Translations under genes and position numbers: made by a program
Notes under the pieces: model-generated
What the model was told of the DNA's origin: nothing
What the model saw: the letters and a program-made list of their open reading frames with translations, nothing else
The model's database searches: none
In this document: positions 1 through 12,055 of the stretch, piece after piece
Layout: each line of letters starts with the position of its first letter
How positions within the stretch are numbered: position 1 is the first letter of the stretch
Assembly: GCA_963930645.1 (NCBI GenBank)
Contig: OZ005662.1
Span: 4,035,436-4,099,435, forward strand
Origin: Salticus scenicus
Lineage: Eukaryota > Arthropoda > Arachnida > Araneae > Salticidae
DNA: 64,000 nt
Reading direction: 5' to 3'

Positions 1-284
1 GATTGCTTAAGTCTTGAGATAAATAACGTAGGATAATAAAGTTCAATGTAATTCAAAAATAATTTAAAACTGGTTTAGGAATAGTTATTCGACATATAAT
101 TTTATGTAAGAGGGATACCAACCCCTCAAGCCCCGCTCAACAGTAGTGCTTAGAGTTATTTAAAAAAAAAAAAAAAAAGGGCTGTTATTAATTTGACTTC
201 AAACTTACCAATTTTGATCAAACTGTTAAGTGGCAACTTAAAAAGTACTTCAAAATATCAAATTCGAATTTCATGCAGTTACTT

Positions 285-2434
285 TTTTGTACTTTCTCTT
301 CCCACATAGGTAATGTATTGTTTATCAGTCAAATTTTTGAAAGTGTGTTTTTATCATATGTACACATTTTGAGGCCCCCTGAATCCAAAAACCATGTTTT
401 TAGCGGTTAGTCTGAGTGTGTATCTGTTATCAACGTATCTCAAGAACAAATAATAGCAGAAAGTTCAAACTTAGTATTCTAAATGCGTATCATATAGGGA
501 TGTTACAGTAAACTTTTCGTTGAGACCAAGCAAATGGATTGTGTACAGGAACATCCAAGTGAATTCAAATACATTGTCTAAGGGAAAATATCTGGCAAAT
601 ACAGTGTAACATCTACAGGCTGACTTAACCAAAATGGAATATATATATATATATTTTAATTCTTAAAAGCATGTTTTGTGTAGATTGTGGTATGAAAATT
701 ATTCATCATTCATTTACAAGGCCAATTAAAGTATTTAGATGGGGCTATACTTGGAGGAATCATAATTCCTTTTGCGTTAAATGCTTTTCAAAGAAGACTA
801 ATTTTTAATATAAAGTATTCTTAATAGTGCATATTGATTATAGACAATATACAGGGATACTCAGAATTAAGCAAAATGTTCTTTTCTATTGAATCTAATT
901 AACAGAAGTGGTTTGTATATTTTACTGTGGTGCCGGACACTGCACAATTAATGTTTCATATGCATAGTGTAAATAAAGTAATTTTTGAAGTTTTATTTTC
1001 AACTTTGTTTTTTGTATTATATCATGTTTTGAAGTGGCCTGATTACGAAAGTCCAATTTTTAGCAGTTGATCTGTATGCTGTATGTGTATCTGTTATCGC
1101 ATAACTTAATAGTAAATAACTGCAGGAAATTCAAATTTAGCACTTTGAATTTCATATTAGGTTACTGGCAAAAATTTTATAAAGACTGGCAAGTTTGAAG
1201 GTAAATTAATAATAGCCTAGTTTTGTTTTTTTTTTAATAATTCTATGCACAAAACTGCATATCAAATAAAATTGTTTTTAAAACTATTTTAGAATGTTCT
1301 AAAAGTATATTGAATTTTATTATCTCATGCTATTGAACTTAAAATTTAATATGCAATCAATCATTATAATATTGAAATGCAGGGGAAGAGAAAGTGATGT
1401 GTGTGACACACCAGATTTTTTAAGATATGGTAATATAAATACATACAGATTAATCACTAAAAATTGGACTTTTGTGTAATCAGGTTACCTCAAAACATGA
1501 TATTATACAAGAAAAAACAAATTTAAATTTCAAAAATTACTTTTTTTACAGTATGAATCTGAAAAACTAATTTTTCTTTCTGAGCAGTGTTCGTCGACAC
1601 AGTAACGTGCATCGAAGCACTCTCATCAATTACACTGAATATAAAAGAACATTTAGCTCAATTTTTGGTAGCTCTGTTGTCATATTGTCTATAAACAATA
1701 TTGTGTACTTAAATTTAGTCCCAATCAAAAAACACCTAACAAAAAATGAATTACTATTCCAGCAATTTTCAAGTATAGCTAGGCTGACCTGATCAAAATA
1801 CCTTTATAATAGAGAAGCGTTAAAAATTGCTACAATTATCCAATTATGGGTGTATTTTTTCATTCCTAACACATAAGGACTAAAAATAAAGTATTACTGA
1901 TTAATAATTTACTTTCTACAATTATTTAAAACTTAGAAAAATGCCTTCAAAAAAAAAAAAAAAAAAAAAAAGGAAGTCCCCATTTGTCCCCAGAAAATGG
2001 AGACGTTTGGTCAATATAAGTATAGCCCCAAATATCCAAATATTTTGGGTAGCCCTGTAAACAAAAGATGAATGATTTCCATATCACAATATACACAAAA
2101 CATGTTTTTATGCATTATAAAAAAAATTGTTTAAGTCAGCTTAATGCTGTTACACTGTACTTACTCGAAATTTTTCCCAAGGATAATATGTTTGAATTCT
2201 CTTGGATGCCCTTGTACACGAACTACTTGCTTAATCTTAAAGAAAAGTTTAGTGTAGCGTCCCTATATGATGCGCATTTTGTTCATTACAGTTTGGACTT
2301 TCTGCTACTATTTGTTCTAGAGATATGTTGATAACAGACAAATATACAGACTAACTGCTAAAAACATGATTTTCAGATTCAGGGGACCTCAAAACATTTA
2401 AATTCAACAAAAACTCAATTTCAGCTATTTGATT

Positions 2435-2470
<36 letters not shown>

Positions 2471-2480
2471 TTCTCTACCA
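285..2480. repeat. Inverted pair of HINE-like elements (foldback, arms about 480 bp)
   Basis: The left arm (about 285-765) is the diverged reverse complement of the right arm (about 2000-2480). For example, the stretch around 365-440 containing TTTTGAGGCCCCCTGAATCC returns in reverse around 2340-2400, and TGTAACATCTACAGGCTGACTTAA (621 region) is mirrored at about 2131-2155. Both arms contain the dispersed 3' module (motif CCTCAAAACAT plus an upstream TTGAGATA and ACTAAC stretch) seen in other repeats here, with the module ends pointing outwards. A run of about 35 A interrupts the right arm at about 2434-2468. Short reading frames inside (for example 1607-1792) have no recognisable domain. The inverted pairing is read directly; calling the arms HINE-like is inference from the shared module. 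Confidence 0.6.
975..1546. repeat. Inner inverted pair nested in the 285-2480 foldback
   Basis: About 105 bp at 975-1080 is mirrored at 1442-1546. Both arms contain AAAAATTGGACTTT or its complement next to TCATGTTTTGA/TCAAAACATGA, so they are a second, smaller copy of the same 3' module in outward orientation. Nesting within the larger inverted pair suggests repeated insertion of one family into itself. Confidence 0.55.
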
Positions 2481-2804
2481 TGTATACAGATAAGAAAAGT
2501 AATACAATTTACATCATGTCTCTAGATTACTGTTCTTTTGTACATTCTTTGTTTTCTTTTTATATGCAGATATTACTTAATTTATTAATTGCTAATAGCT
2601 TAATGTGATTTAAAACTTAGTTTAGCAGTTCTATACTGCAGTCTGCAAATCATTACAAAAAATTCTGTCTGTTGGGGAGTAAACACCCCCCCCAACACAC
2701 AAATATAAAAAAGTATCCCTGCAGTTTTAAATTCATAAAATAGATAATCAGCCTTATCCCCTAGTAATAGCAATATTACTTATACTCTACAAATATAAAT
2801 ATGT

Positions 2805-3250
2805 AAAGAAAATATTGTAATCATGACAAAAATTTTACTTTGAGATTTTGGTATTTCGATAGGCTTTGAGGTCTCAAGAGTTCATTTTTGCTATTTTCAC
2901 GATACTATATGCATGTGTGTGTAGTATATATGTGTGAGTGAACATGATAGCATCTGAATGCATTGATGAATTTACCTGAATGTTGGTATATATGCTATAG
3001 GTCACCGTAACACAAGACCTATTGATTTTGGAGTATCTAGTGCTTAGTTATTTTATAGTGACACAATGCGAAATTCTTTAACATTATGATCTACAGGCTC
3101 AAATTCTTTAAAGTACAATAATGTTAAAGAACACACTATATGGAGAAAATTACTCAAATGCCCTATTATAATTTTCTCTTCTCTTCATTTAACAACTTCG
3201 CTTACTTTAATTTATCAGAAAGTCAAACAGAGTCACTCCAGATTTTTTCA
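2805..3250 (-). mobile_element. HINE-like repeat, type A copy 3 (few tandem units)
   Basis: Read on the minus strand this begins TCTGGAGTGACTCT and continues through sequence colinear with the type A element at 26516-27518 (GTGTCACTATAAAATAACTA, then a variant of the CAAAATCTATA stretch). It ends in the 3' module (GAGACCTCAAAG ... ATTTTTGTCATGATTACAATA). It has only one or two internal units where the 26.5-kb copy has about four. The hairpin at the 3' end is not preserved. Non-coding and clearly a diverged, older copy. Confidence 0.6.
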
Positions 3251-3767
3251 TATAAAATTAATTTAGCATACATGGATCACCCACTGAGCATAACCTAATC
3301 TAAAAGAATCACATCTTTAATAGTAAAATTTATGTCTATAAATAACAAGTGTTTTCTTTAATTAACAACTAATGAACATTAATTATTATTCACCTAATTC
3401 CTTGTAAATAATTTTGAGCAATTTTTTAAATAACATTTTTTGAACCTTTCTCATGATTTTTGAATTGCTACAACTTTGTCTTAAAAGCTTATAATAAAAA
3501 CATTACATTCTTCCAATTTACATTAAACTGATATGGATCACAAATATGTCAAATGGAGACACAGAATCCAAATTAGAAAAATGCATCAATTCCACATTTT
3601 ACTATTACTAAAAAACATGAAACTTTTATACTGTAATTAAAGATAAAACTTAATAGCTTTATTCAGAGCTAATATATATAGCATTATTTCCAGATCCAGA
3701 ACTTCCTCAGCACATGTTTTAGGTGATGTTGACAGTTGAAACTGATTTTTTGTCACTCTCCTTTTTT

Positions 3768-3878
3768 GATCTCAGTAAATGGCACCACTTTCAGTCTAGG
3801 ACCAGAACTGGTTCATTATAGATGCAGCTACAAACCGGTTCCAGGCATAGACTGAATGTGACACCATCCACTGAGATC
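3768..3878. repeat. 111-bp imperfect hairpin
   Basis: GATCTCAGT at 3768 pairs with ACTGAGATC ending at 3878. Inside, TTTCAGTCTA pairs with TAGACTGAA, and AACTGGTT pairs imperfectly with AACCGGTT, giving arms of about 45 nt with scattered mismatches and a loop of about 20 nt. It could be a tiny foldback MITE or a transcribed hairpin. I see no target-site duplication and no coding potential. Confidence 0.55.
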
Positions 3879-4184
3879 TGAAGTATTTTGGAGAACTTTC
3901 CGAACCAAAAATTTTTTTCAGTCTCCAGAAATTAGAGCAAAAATCGGTTCAAATGTTGTGCAAAAAGTTTTTATGTAATAGCAGCATAAGTGTACTGTAT
4001 ATACAATTTTCAAATATTTTAAATACCACCATATAAATTTTATCTTTATGAACATATCCATTCCCATTGTCTCTCTAAGTTGCATCCCCTTTTGATGCTC
4101 AAAGGACTTGACTCTTGGGGGTACCATACAAATGAAACACTTCCAGTTGCAAAGCCATTTGCAGGCGTTCCAAATGTATGACTG

Positions 4185-4397
4185 CAGTCGGCAGCAAAAG
4201 TATCCGAGCACTAGCAAAAATTCCTATGTGAAAAAAGCACACTTGACACTGTTTTGTTAAATAAATCCTTGTCGAATCATGTTCTTAGACTGACTAAGAA
4301 CAGGATTCGACAAGGATTTATTTAACAAATCTGCATTAAGTGTACTTTTTTTACATAGGAATTTTCGCTAGTGCTCTGTTACTTTTGTTGCCGACTG
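4185..4397. mobile_element. Tc1-like foldback MITE (213 bp palindrome)
   Basis: It begins CAGTCGGCAGCAAAAGTAT at 4185 and ends with the near reverse complement, finishing CCGACTG at 4397. The core GTTAAATAAATCCTTGTCGA ... GGATTTATTTAAC is almost perfectly mirrored, and the central stem GTTCTTAG/CTAAGAAC closes on a five-base loop. Weaker similarity continues outwards to about 4100 and 4475. The end sequence resembles Tc1/mariner termini (CAGT plus a tract like AAAAGTATTCGA). A half copy lies at 22940-23960. No transposase is present. Confidence 0.65.
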
Positions 4398-4480
4398 TAT
4401 TTGCAAAAAACTTGCAAAATTTACGTCATCGAAATTGCAAGCGTACCGTTTGTATGTAACCCTTGACTTTTTTTTTTTTT

Positions 4481-4697
4481 TTTTTTAGCAGCATTTCATA
4501 CCACCTGGCATTCAACAAAGTTGGATCACATTAATTACATGCAGTTAAATTCCTGATTACCTCCATGTTTTCTCATTGTGATGCATAATGGTGATCGTGA
4601 AGTAAAACTGTAAAGTTAATCACTAATTCAAATCACTGTAATTAATATGATCCAACTTTTTTGGACGACAGGTTGTATCAATGAAATGCAGCTAAAA
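4481..4697. mobile_element. Foldback MITE, arms about 85 bp
   Basis: AAGTTGGATCACATTAATTAC on the left (about 4516) is mirrored by GTAATTAATATGATCCAACTT on the right (about 4639-4659). The pairing extends outwards through ACCTGG/CAGGTTGT to GCAGCATTTCAT at 4490 and ATGAAATGCAGC at 4681. It lies directly after the 4185-4397 palindrome, so about 500 bp here can form two adjacent hairpins. No open reading frame of note. Confidence 0.6.
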
Positions 4698-4865
4698 AGA
4701 AGCCAAGAATCAAGTCTCAGTGAACGTCAATATTAGAAACAAAATTAAACTCAGTGCAATTATTAGATAAAATATAAAAACAAGAGAAAAAATTTAGAAA
4801 GTACTTACGTAGCTTAAAAACACACATATTTTTACCAAAACTGATTTGCTTTTTTTTTACATATG

Positions 4866-4898
<33 letters not shown>

Positions 4899-5904
4899 TA
4901 TGCTTATACATATACATACATACGTATTTTCTATTTGATTAAACATATTAATTTTATTTGTGCTTTGTTCCATATGCTGAATTTGTTTTAATTACTACAA
5001 ATTGTGGACTGTTCGGCAAGATACAACGAAGGACTGACTTCCAACCTACCTGTATTGATTTGAGATTCAAATTTCAAAAAGAATCAAAAGAAACAATATG
5101 TATTTATGCATTTTTATTTAAAAAATTACATAAAATTTCTTTATTTGCATAGCGAAGCTAATTGAACATTACTAATTTAATTCAACATCTAATGTTTTTC
5201 TCTGTAATAGACAAGTTCTCGCAGCACCTGCAGAGAGAGAAAATAAAAAACATTTCAAAAGGAAAAATAAATAAATAAAAACTGACAGTTATGTTCTCCC
5301 ATAAACCAAAAATTATATTCAATAACAATATGCAAGTTGTGGTATTTATAAGAAACAATTTTGTATGATTATTTAATTGAAACCAATCAGTTTTGAATTT
5401 TCTCATCTACAATATGTACTAGATTTTTCAATAATACGAGTAAATCTTCATATATAAAAAAGACAGTGTCTGGATGTGCGTCTCCAGACAGCATAACACT
5501 AAAATGGTAATAAGGACAGTCATGTGATTCAACACGAAGATACTTACTGAGATGTCCTAGTACATTATGAAGCCCAATTTTTCAAATTTTTCATCATTTT
5601 TTAATTAATTGAAACATGATAATAATAACCTTATATTAACTTTAAATTAGTTGACAAACATAAGCTTTATTTATCCTAGGCTTATTGCTTCCTAGGTGAT
5701 TTTTTTAACATGATTTATACAGATCACATAATGCAATGATCTCTATCCAAATGTATGGAAAAAAATATAAATTATTTTAAAAGCTACTAAAAAACAGAAA
5801 AAGAAAAGCAGTTCTGCAGACTATGGAATATATTTTCCTTTACATTTATTGCCCAGAGGGGACAAGTTTTCACCATGGGTATCTTTTAAAAGAGCTTATC
5901 AATA
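4698..5904. other. AT-rich intergenic DNA, no gene seen
   Basis: Long T tracts occur around 4867-4896. The short frames at 4958-5152 and 5182-5406 have no domain signature. Around 5448 the sequence TCTTCATATATAAAAAAGAC, followed by a short inverted word (GTCTGGATGTGCGTCTCCAGAC), resembles a Helitron 5' terminus (TC start, TATATA, AAAA). No matching CTRR end was found, so only a truncated remnant is possible. Confidence 0.4.
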
Positions 5905-6540
5905 CCTTTAGTGTGATAGTGCCACCACAAGACTTTCTTCTGTATATTTTAATTATACACCAAAATCATAAAATAGAAATTTATTAAATTATTTTCCATA
6001 TAAATGTAGACGATTTTTATGTGACAGAGTTACATCACTACAGGAAACGAAGTTCTCAGATGCACATTTCCCTCCCCCCCTAATTTATTACTACTATTAT
6101 CAATAATTTATATTAATTTCACAATCATTGATTAACAATTATTAATTAACAATTAATTTTATAATTACATTGTTTAAAATAACTCATTTTGTAGAGTTAT
6201 ATGAAATTTTGTTTTGTTCATGTTAAAAATTTAGAAATAATGGGATTACAGCCCGACCTGTTGAACAATTGATCGCCAAATCTAATCTGTATCAGTTTAT
6301 GTCAGGTTTCAACAAAATTCCAAGTATGGTTAAATTTCATTAATTGGTTAATGAGATGCAGTGTCTACTACATTAGTGATACACACACACACAGAGAGAG
6401 AGAAAGACTGACTGACAGACAGACATTTTCTAAAATCAGTTCAATCGTGATCAGAGCATCCTCAAACGTGTAAATCCATCAAAACTGGAGTTTGAAACTT
6501 TTTACTAATTCAATACTTTCTCTTTATATGCATACGAAAA
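5905..6540 (+). mobile_element. HINE-like repeat, type E copy 1
   Basis: The 5' terminus is the conserved word GTGCCACCACAAGACTTTCT (compare 20145, 21215 and the minus strand at 7215). The body around 6260-6365 matches the type E tandem unit seen at 59190-59465 (CCAAATCTAATC, GTCAGGTT, CCAAGT.TGGTTAAATTTCATT). A (CA)n(GA)n tract is followed by GACAGACATTTTCTAAAAT, then by the 3' module (CCTCAAACGTGTAAATCCATC ... AATACTTTCT). Non-coding. The 6379-6424 segment is a simple repeat that is part of the element. Confidence 0.6.
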
Positions 6541-6674
6541 AGAAAAAAAAAAAAAAAAAAAAAAAAATAAGAAGAAGAAATGGCTGAACCACTGATCTGC
6601 GTTAATTTAAAACAACATTATCGATTTTTTCTTTCATTTTTGCCATAAAAAACTTAGCAAAAAAAAAAAATCTT

Positions 6675-7215
6675 ATTTTTACTGTCTTCTATGTTTGAAG
6701 GAAGTATTGGCTTTGTGAAAATTTTTAAACACTTTTTGATGTATTTACATGTTTTGAGATGTCCTGATCACAATTTGACTGCTTTTAGAAAATGTGTGTC
6801 TGTGTGTGTGTTACAAATTTTGTAGGTACTGTATCTCAAAACCCTTGAACGAAATTTGACGTTTGGAATTCGTTAATTTTCAATATGGGTATCTTCGAAA
6901 GAACTCGTCAACACCTTTAAAATGAATTATCAAACCATAGATCAGTGATAATTTATACTATGTTATTGATTTTTTCCATTTTTAATGAAAAAATAAATAA
7001 ATGAAATAATGGGAAGAAAATTCATTTCTTCTCATGTCTGAACAAAACTGATTTTCTTTTGGCATTTAATATTAAACTACTTTCAGATAAAAATCGTCTG
7101 CATTCATCATGGAAAATAATTTTAATAAATTATAATTTAACAAATAATTTATATTAGGTAAATTTGTACAGGATTATATAGAAGAAAGACTTGTGATGGC
7201 CACAGCATACTAGTT
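6675..7215 (-). mobile_element. HINE-like repeat, type E/C terminus, copy 2 (inverted)
   Basis: On the minus strand it starts with AGTATGCTGTGGCCATCACA at about 7211. It then reads through AT-rich sequence matching 5920-6020, a (CA)n tract followed by ACATTTTCTAAAAGCAGTCA, and the 3' module (GACATCTCAAAACATGTAAA) ending near 6680 with AATACTTCCTTC. With the 5905-6540 copy it forms a tail-to-tail pair, which explains the inverted repeat 5920-6020 / 7085-7210. Confidence 0.6.
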
Positions 7216-8237
7216 AATATGATAAAAACGATGTTTTAAGAACTTTTGAATAGTAGCAATATAAAATTATACAATGCAAATAAATACCCTAATATGTATT
7301 ACTAAAATTATAAATACTTTAAAAAAGTTATATACTTTTAAAAAGTTACAACCAAAGTAAACAATGAAATTTATAATAAAGTTTTTGTGCTTAAATAAAA
7401 AGTAATTTCAAAGAATAAAAAAAAAAAAAAAAAAAAATGAATAATAAAAAAAAAAAACATTTGTCTACACTGCAAACAAGTAAAAAAAAAAAAAAAAAAA
7501 CTAAAATCCATAAAATTTTCAAATTTGCAGTCTCTGGTCCCAAGTGCTATGGATTTCTGGGAGTGGATTTCCTACTGCATACACATGATATAGCTAAAAT
7601 TAATCAACTGAGGGAAACAAACATTTTTTTTTTTTTTGTGTGTGTGTGTGTGTGTGTGAAAATTGCAGCAGGTAGCCAAACAGTGGCCATTGTGGTGGCT
7701 ACCCGCAGCAAATTTATTAGTGGCTAATTCTTCAGTAGTAACTGACCATGCGGCCAGAGCTAATTTTGCCTTGTAAAGCTAATGAATAAAAACTTTGTAT
7801 GCAAACGCTATTAATTGAGAATCTTGCAACAGGGTTGTAGTGATTTAAATCAATTGATTTAAAAAGTAAAAAAATAAAAACTATCACTGATTTAAATCAC
7901 TTTTTTTACATATTAAAGTTAATGGCTTTAGTGGAATGAAACTGTACATCCAGCTTTTAAAAAATGTGGTTTTTAAATATTTCTTATAGAAATTTAAAAA
8001 TATAATTTGTAAAATATAACAAAATATTATTAAACAAGCTAATATTTATATTGGATACCTTGACTTTAGATTCGTCTCTACTAAGCAACATTGATAAATA
8101 AAAAAAATAAATTATACCTTAATTTTCTTAATTATTTATACATTTTAACCATTTATTATATTTTAATTATTTATACAAGCACAACCTTATGACTGATGTA
8201 TGAATTATAAATATTTAGTTAGTGTAGAATTAATTGA
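7216..8237. other. AT-rich DNA with A tracts and a (TG)n microsatellite
   Basis: A tracts lie at about 7419-7437, 7446-7457 and 7482-7500. T(n) plus (TG)n lies at 7624-7658. The 96-codon frame at 7437-7727 is made largely of poly-Lys from the A tracts and poly-Phe/Val-Cys from the T/TG tracts, so I do not regard it as a gene. Confidence 0.6.
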
Positions 8238-8470
8238 TTAACCCTCGCTTTCCCAAGATCATGGCATTACTGCAAAAAAATTGCTTTCAGGTGCCGCTTG
8301 GCACACTTGGCGAAAATCACCAGCACAACACCTTTTTATATCGTTTAGAAGTTGCAAAATTCCACTGGTTATGTTTGCTATCTGTGGCGAATTAGCACAC
8401 TTTTTGAATGAGGCGTGCTTAACTAGATTTCAACTTCAAAATGACCCCATCTTGGGAAAGCGAGGATTAA
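8238..8470. mobile_element. piggyBac-like MITE, TTAA-flanked (233 bp)
   Basis: TTAA at 8238-8241 is followed by CCCTCGCTTTCCCAAGAT. The right end is its mirror, ATCTTGGGAAAGCGAGGA, followed by TTAA at 8467-8470. The 17-bp inverted repeat is perfect apart from its outermost bases. The TTAA target duplication and CCCT-type termini are the hallmark of piggyBac-type transposition. The 66-codon frame across it has no transposase similarity; the element is non-autonomous. Confidence 0.75.
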
Positions 8471-10114
8471 TATATATATAATATGATAGTTTGTCTCTGT
8501 CAGCCTTGCAGTTGATATTTACAAAAGAAAACATTTTCTTGCTTATTTATAGTTCTCATATCAGTTTATATCTTTTAATATTGGCACACATATTTTAAAA
8601 ATAATGGCATATTTTACATTGTAGTGTTTAAAAAGCCCTGAAGCCCAGCACCTGACTTATGGCAGAGCATTCAGGGCACATGCCTTGGGCCTTCAAGAAA
8701 TTCCACCATACATTTAAAAAAATAGTTAGAATGAAAATTTTCTGTAATGATCGATAATTTTTCATTTTTTCGTCAACAAATGGAAATAGTATTGTGCTGT
8801 GTGCCTCTTATTTGTCCTACCATATTTGAAAAAAAAAAAAAAAAAAAAAAATCAATACAAATAAAGTGATGTTAAAAGGGTAGGTATTTACAATCCTCTG
8901 GAATAAATTAAACTGTTGGCATGTTTGCAATGCTGTCTAATTTAGTGCATGAATCAGTTTACAGATAGTACATTGGCTTCATCATAAGTTACACTTTTTT
9001 GTTTATTGATTTTTTATCCTATAATATATAAAATACATTTTTTTTTTTTTTTAACTAATTGTGAATATTTCCATTGTGTGCGCTATGGAAATTGATCATT
9101 GTTTGTATTATTTCGAACAATATATACTTTGCCGTAAAATGATAGTATGTTAAGTTATCAGTTATTTAAATATAGATAATCAGTGTTTAATCATTTGGTA
9201 AACTGTATAATCATGTGCAGAAAAAAATATTTACCTTTAAAATATCTTCTCTGTATAGATTAATAGAATAGAGGATTATAAATATTAAAGTTTCAGAAGA
9301 AAGGGCCCATTAAACATGAGTGCCCTAGGCCTCCGCAGGAATAAATCGGTCCCTGCTGAAGCCTCCAAATTTTTTTTAAAAACTCCATAACCATTAAATT
9401 TAATTATATATAATCAGTTACATACAGTTCAAGGCAGCTGTCACTGCTTGTTTAATGAATTGTCCCGACTCAATATAGAAAAGTTATAAGAATAAGTGAA
9501 AGTATTAAGATGGTAATGAAAATGTGAATTTTGTTAATGGGTATAGTGTGAAAAAATTTTCTTGATTCAAATTATATTAGTTTAGCCTAAATATAAGTTT
9601 TTTAAGATATCCTACTTTTTTTTTTCTTAACTCCTTATTCTCTTTATTTTGTTTGGGAAGTGTGAGTAAAAGTTTCCTCTTAATACATTGTTTCAGTTAT
9701 GATGTCATTTTCCCTAATAAATTACCCTTTTCCAAAATTATTTTATCCGTTCCATAGCATGGATAAGATTTTAGTGTGGGCGAGGGTAATTCCCGATCAA
9801 AAAACACAAACATCTAAATAACTCTAAAAATATCACAATTGATGTTAACCAAATTTAGCATGGTTAAAGCTTTATCATGTGTTTATTCAATAAAATATAG
9901 ACTTTGATTAAAATGTTTTAAAAGTTTGTTTAATTGAAAAAATTCATTGATCAGTAATTGCCCCAGCAACCGGGTAAATATCGATCGCACCCCGACTCAG
10001 GGCAATTACGGATCAGGACATTTTTTGTTCAAATGATAGCTATATTGATTAATTTGGACTACAAATAATGTCATTTTTAACATAAACCTGATTTTAATTA
10101 CATATTATCAGGAG
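8471..10114. other. AT-rich intergenic DNA, no gene seen
   Basis: Two slightly GC-richer patches (about 8635-8705 and 9300-9360), both with GCCTTGGGCC or CCTAGGCCT-like words, may be decayed repeat ends. A long A tract lies at about 8828-8850. I find no supported reading frame, splice pair or RNA gene. Confidence 0.5.
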
Positions 10115-10769
10115 CAGGGTTTAAACTGCCATTCATTTTTTTAGCATTTTGCTAAAAGGTATCATATTTTGCTAAAACAAGTCGGTCAGAATTTCGCTAA
10201 AATGCTAAAACTGGATAACTGTATAAAATATCTCTATATAATAATTCAGAATTTTATTTTATTTTTATTTTTTTGTAATATTTGCAGGCAAAAACTACGA
10301 AAGGACTGAAATTATTGGGAATCCTTATTTATATAGTAATTTGGATTTATTTTTAATTTTCAATGATTGAATTTAAATGCAAAAATATTTAAAAGTATGT
10401 TAGAATTCAGAATTTGCTTCATAGAAGCATTTTTAGCACTAGTATTTCACGATTATCTACCACTACACTTTACTTGATTTTTAATTTGCTTTTTCATTTT
10501 ACACATATGATATGAATACCTCTTTTTCCATTGATAAAATCAAAACATAGTTTCCCTGATTCATATTTTTAAAGTCACAAATATGGATGCTTGGTTAAAA
10601 TCATCAATGAACAAAAGGAATAGAAAACAAAACTGAGGATAACAAAGCTAAGTAAAAGAAATCAATGGTATCCAAAGAATTAACTTTCGAAAAAACTAAA
10701 ATACTGCTTGCCTATTTTCGCTAAAATGCTAAAGTAATTTTTTTGCCAGGTTAAATCCATGTTTTAATT
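10115..10769. mobile_element. hAT-like MITE with GCTAAAATGCTAAA terminal repeats
   Basis: The left end CAGGGTTTAAACTGCCATTC at 10115 is mirrored by the right end ...GCCAGGTTAAATCC near 10769. Next inwards, TTTAGCATTTTGCTAAAA is mirrored by CGCTAAAATGCTAAAG. CAGGG-type termini with a GTTTAAAC core are common in hAT-derived MITEs. The right end is fused to, or interrupted by, the element that follows. I could not read a convincing 8-bp duplication. Confidence 0.5.
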
Positions 10770-11173
10770 TTTGGGTCCCTTTTTTGTGAAAAACAAAATA
10801 TTTTTGTGAAATATAAAATATTTTTGTGAAAAAGTAAAATATTGTGTAAAATCTTCAGTTTTTACAATCACTTTATGTAATGTTTAATATCAAGTTAATA
10901 GAGTTTCGTTGAGCCAAATTAAGGCATAAATTAAAAATAATACTGAAAATATGAAAACATTTAATAAAAGGATCCTTTTTATAAAACAAAAAATCTTGTG
11001 AAGGGACTCATTTTATAAATTTGAATTTTGTGAAGGGTCCCTTTGTATGGATTTGAATTTTGTGAAGGGTACCTTTTTATGAATTTGAATTTTCTGAAGG
11101 GCCCCTTTTTACTGTGTGGAATTTTGTGAAGGAGCCGCAAAAGGGACCCAAATTTTGCCTAGATCGACCCCTG
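10747..11173. mobile_element. hAT-like MITE containing a 38-40 bp minisatellite
   Basis: The right terminus, read inwards on the minus strand, is CAGGGGTCGATCTAGGCAAA then ATTTGGGTCCCTTTTGCGG. The left side carries ATTTTTGGGTCCCTTTTTTG at about 10777. Between them is a minisatellite (about 10985-11135) of four to five copies of about 38-40 bp with the shared core GAATTTTGTGAAGGG(T/C)CCC. A second small repeat (AAAATATTTTTGTGAA) lies at 10795-10845. The CAGGGGTCG terminus is typical of hAT elements; assignment is tentative. Confidence 0.5.
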
Positions 11174-12055
11174 ATTATAAATGTTTTTTTTTTTTTTTTT
11201 TTTTTTTTTAAATAAGCATAGTAGTTAATTTACTATTTTTATTTGTTTTGAAATTACATCCAAACTTATTGGCAAAACACTTTATAACATTTAAAAGCAT
11301 AATGTATATAGCATTACTGTCCTAATTTTATTATATATTTTATTTCAACCATGCATTTTTATTATATCCTTAATAAATAAAACCATTTATTATTATTACA
11401 GTTTATTTTTTACTATGAAATAAAGATAAACTACTACGTTTTTGATATGAACTTTTCTTTGATTTATAGTTAAGTATTGCAATTACCCATTAAAAATATT
11501 TCAGTTTTATTATATATTTTAATTTAAACATTTAGTTATAAAAAAAACCATTTACTGTTATTACAGTTTTTTTTTACTATGAAATAAAGATAAAATAGTT
11601 GGCTTTCATTTGAACTTTTCTTTGATTTAATGTATTGAAGTTAACAGTTAAAAATAAATAACTTTTTATGGTAACTGTATAATTTAAATCACAAGTGTGT
11701 ACAATAAAATACAATTTAATTTATTAGCATTCAGTACAATACTTAGTAATCTTGATCTTAATTAGTCATTAGTCATGCTTACTACAAAATTTTGAAATAG
11801 CTTGAAAGATAATTTTGATTTTGATATGAAACCTATAACAAAACCGGTTTTAATTTTAAGCAAAATACATATTATGATTTTTTGATGTGCATTAATGAAT
11901 ATATATTATAGATGCACACTACATATATGTACATTGATAAATATGTCTAAAATAATTTTAAACATAGGTAAAAAAAGAATCTGTTGTATAAATCAATATA
12001 GTTGTATAACCAGTATACTAAATTACAGAAACATTATTAACGTAATTTAAAAGCT
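11174..12055. other. AT-rich DNA, no gene seen
   Basis: It holds a T tract at about 11187-11209 and a diverged direct duplication: TTTACTATGAAATAAAGATAAA occurs at about 11408 and again at about 11573, with similar downstream AACTTTTCTTTGATTTA words. That suggests an old tandem duplication of about 160 bp. No coding signal. Confidence 0.45.

Noticed and set aside
7437..7727. 96-codon open frame on the plus strand
   Set aside because: Mostly poly-Lys from A tracts and Phe/Val/Cys from T and (TG)n tracts.
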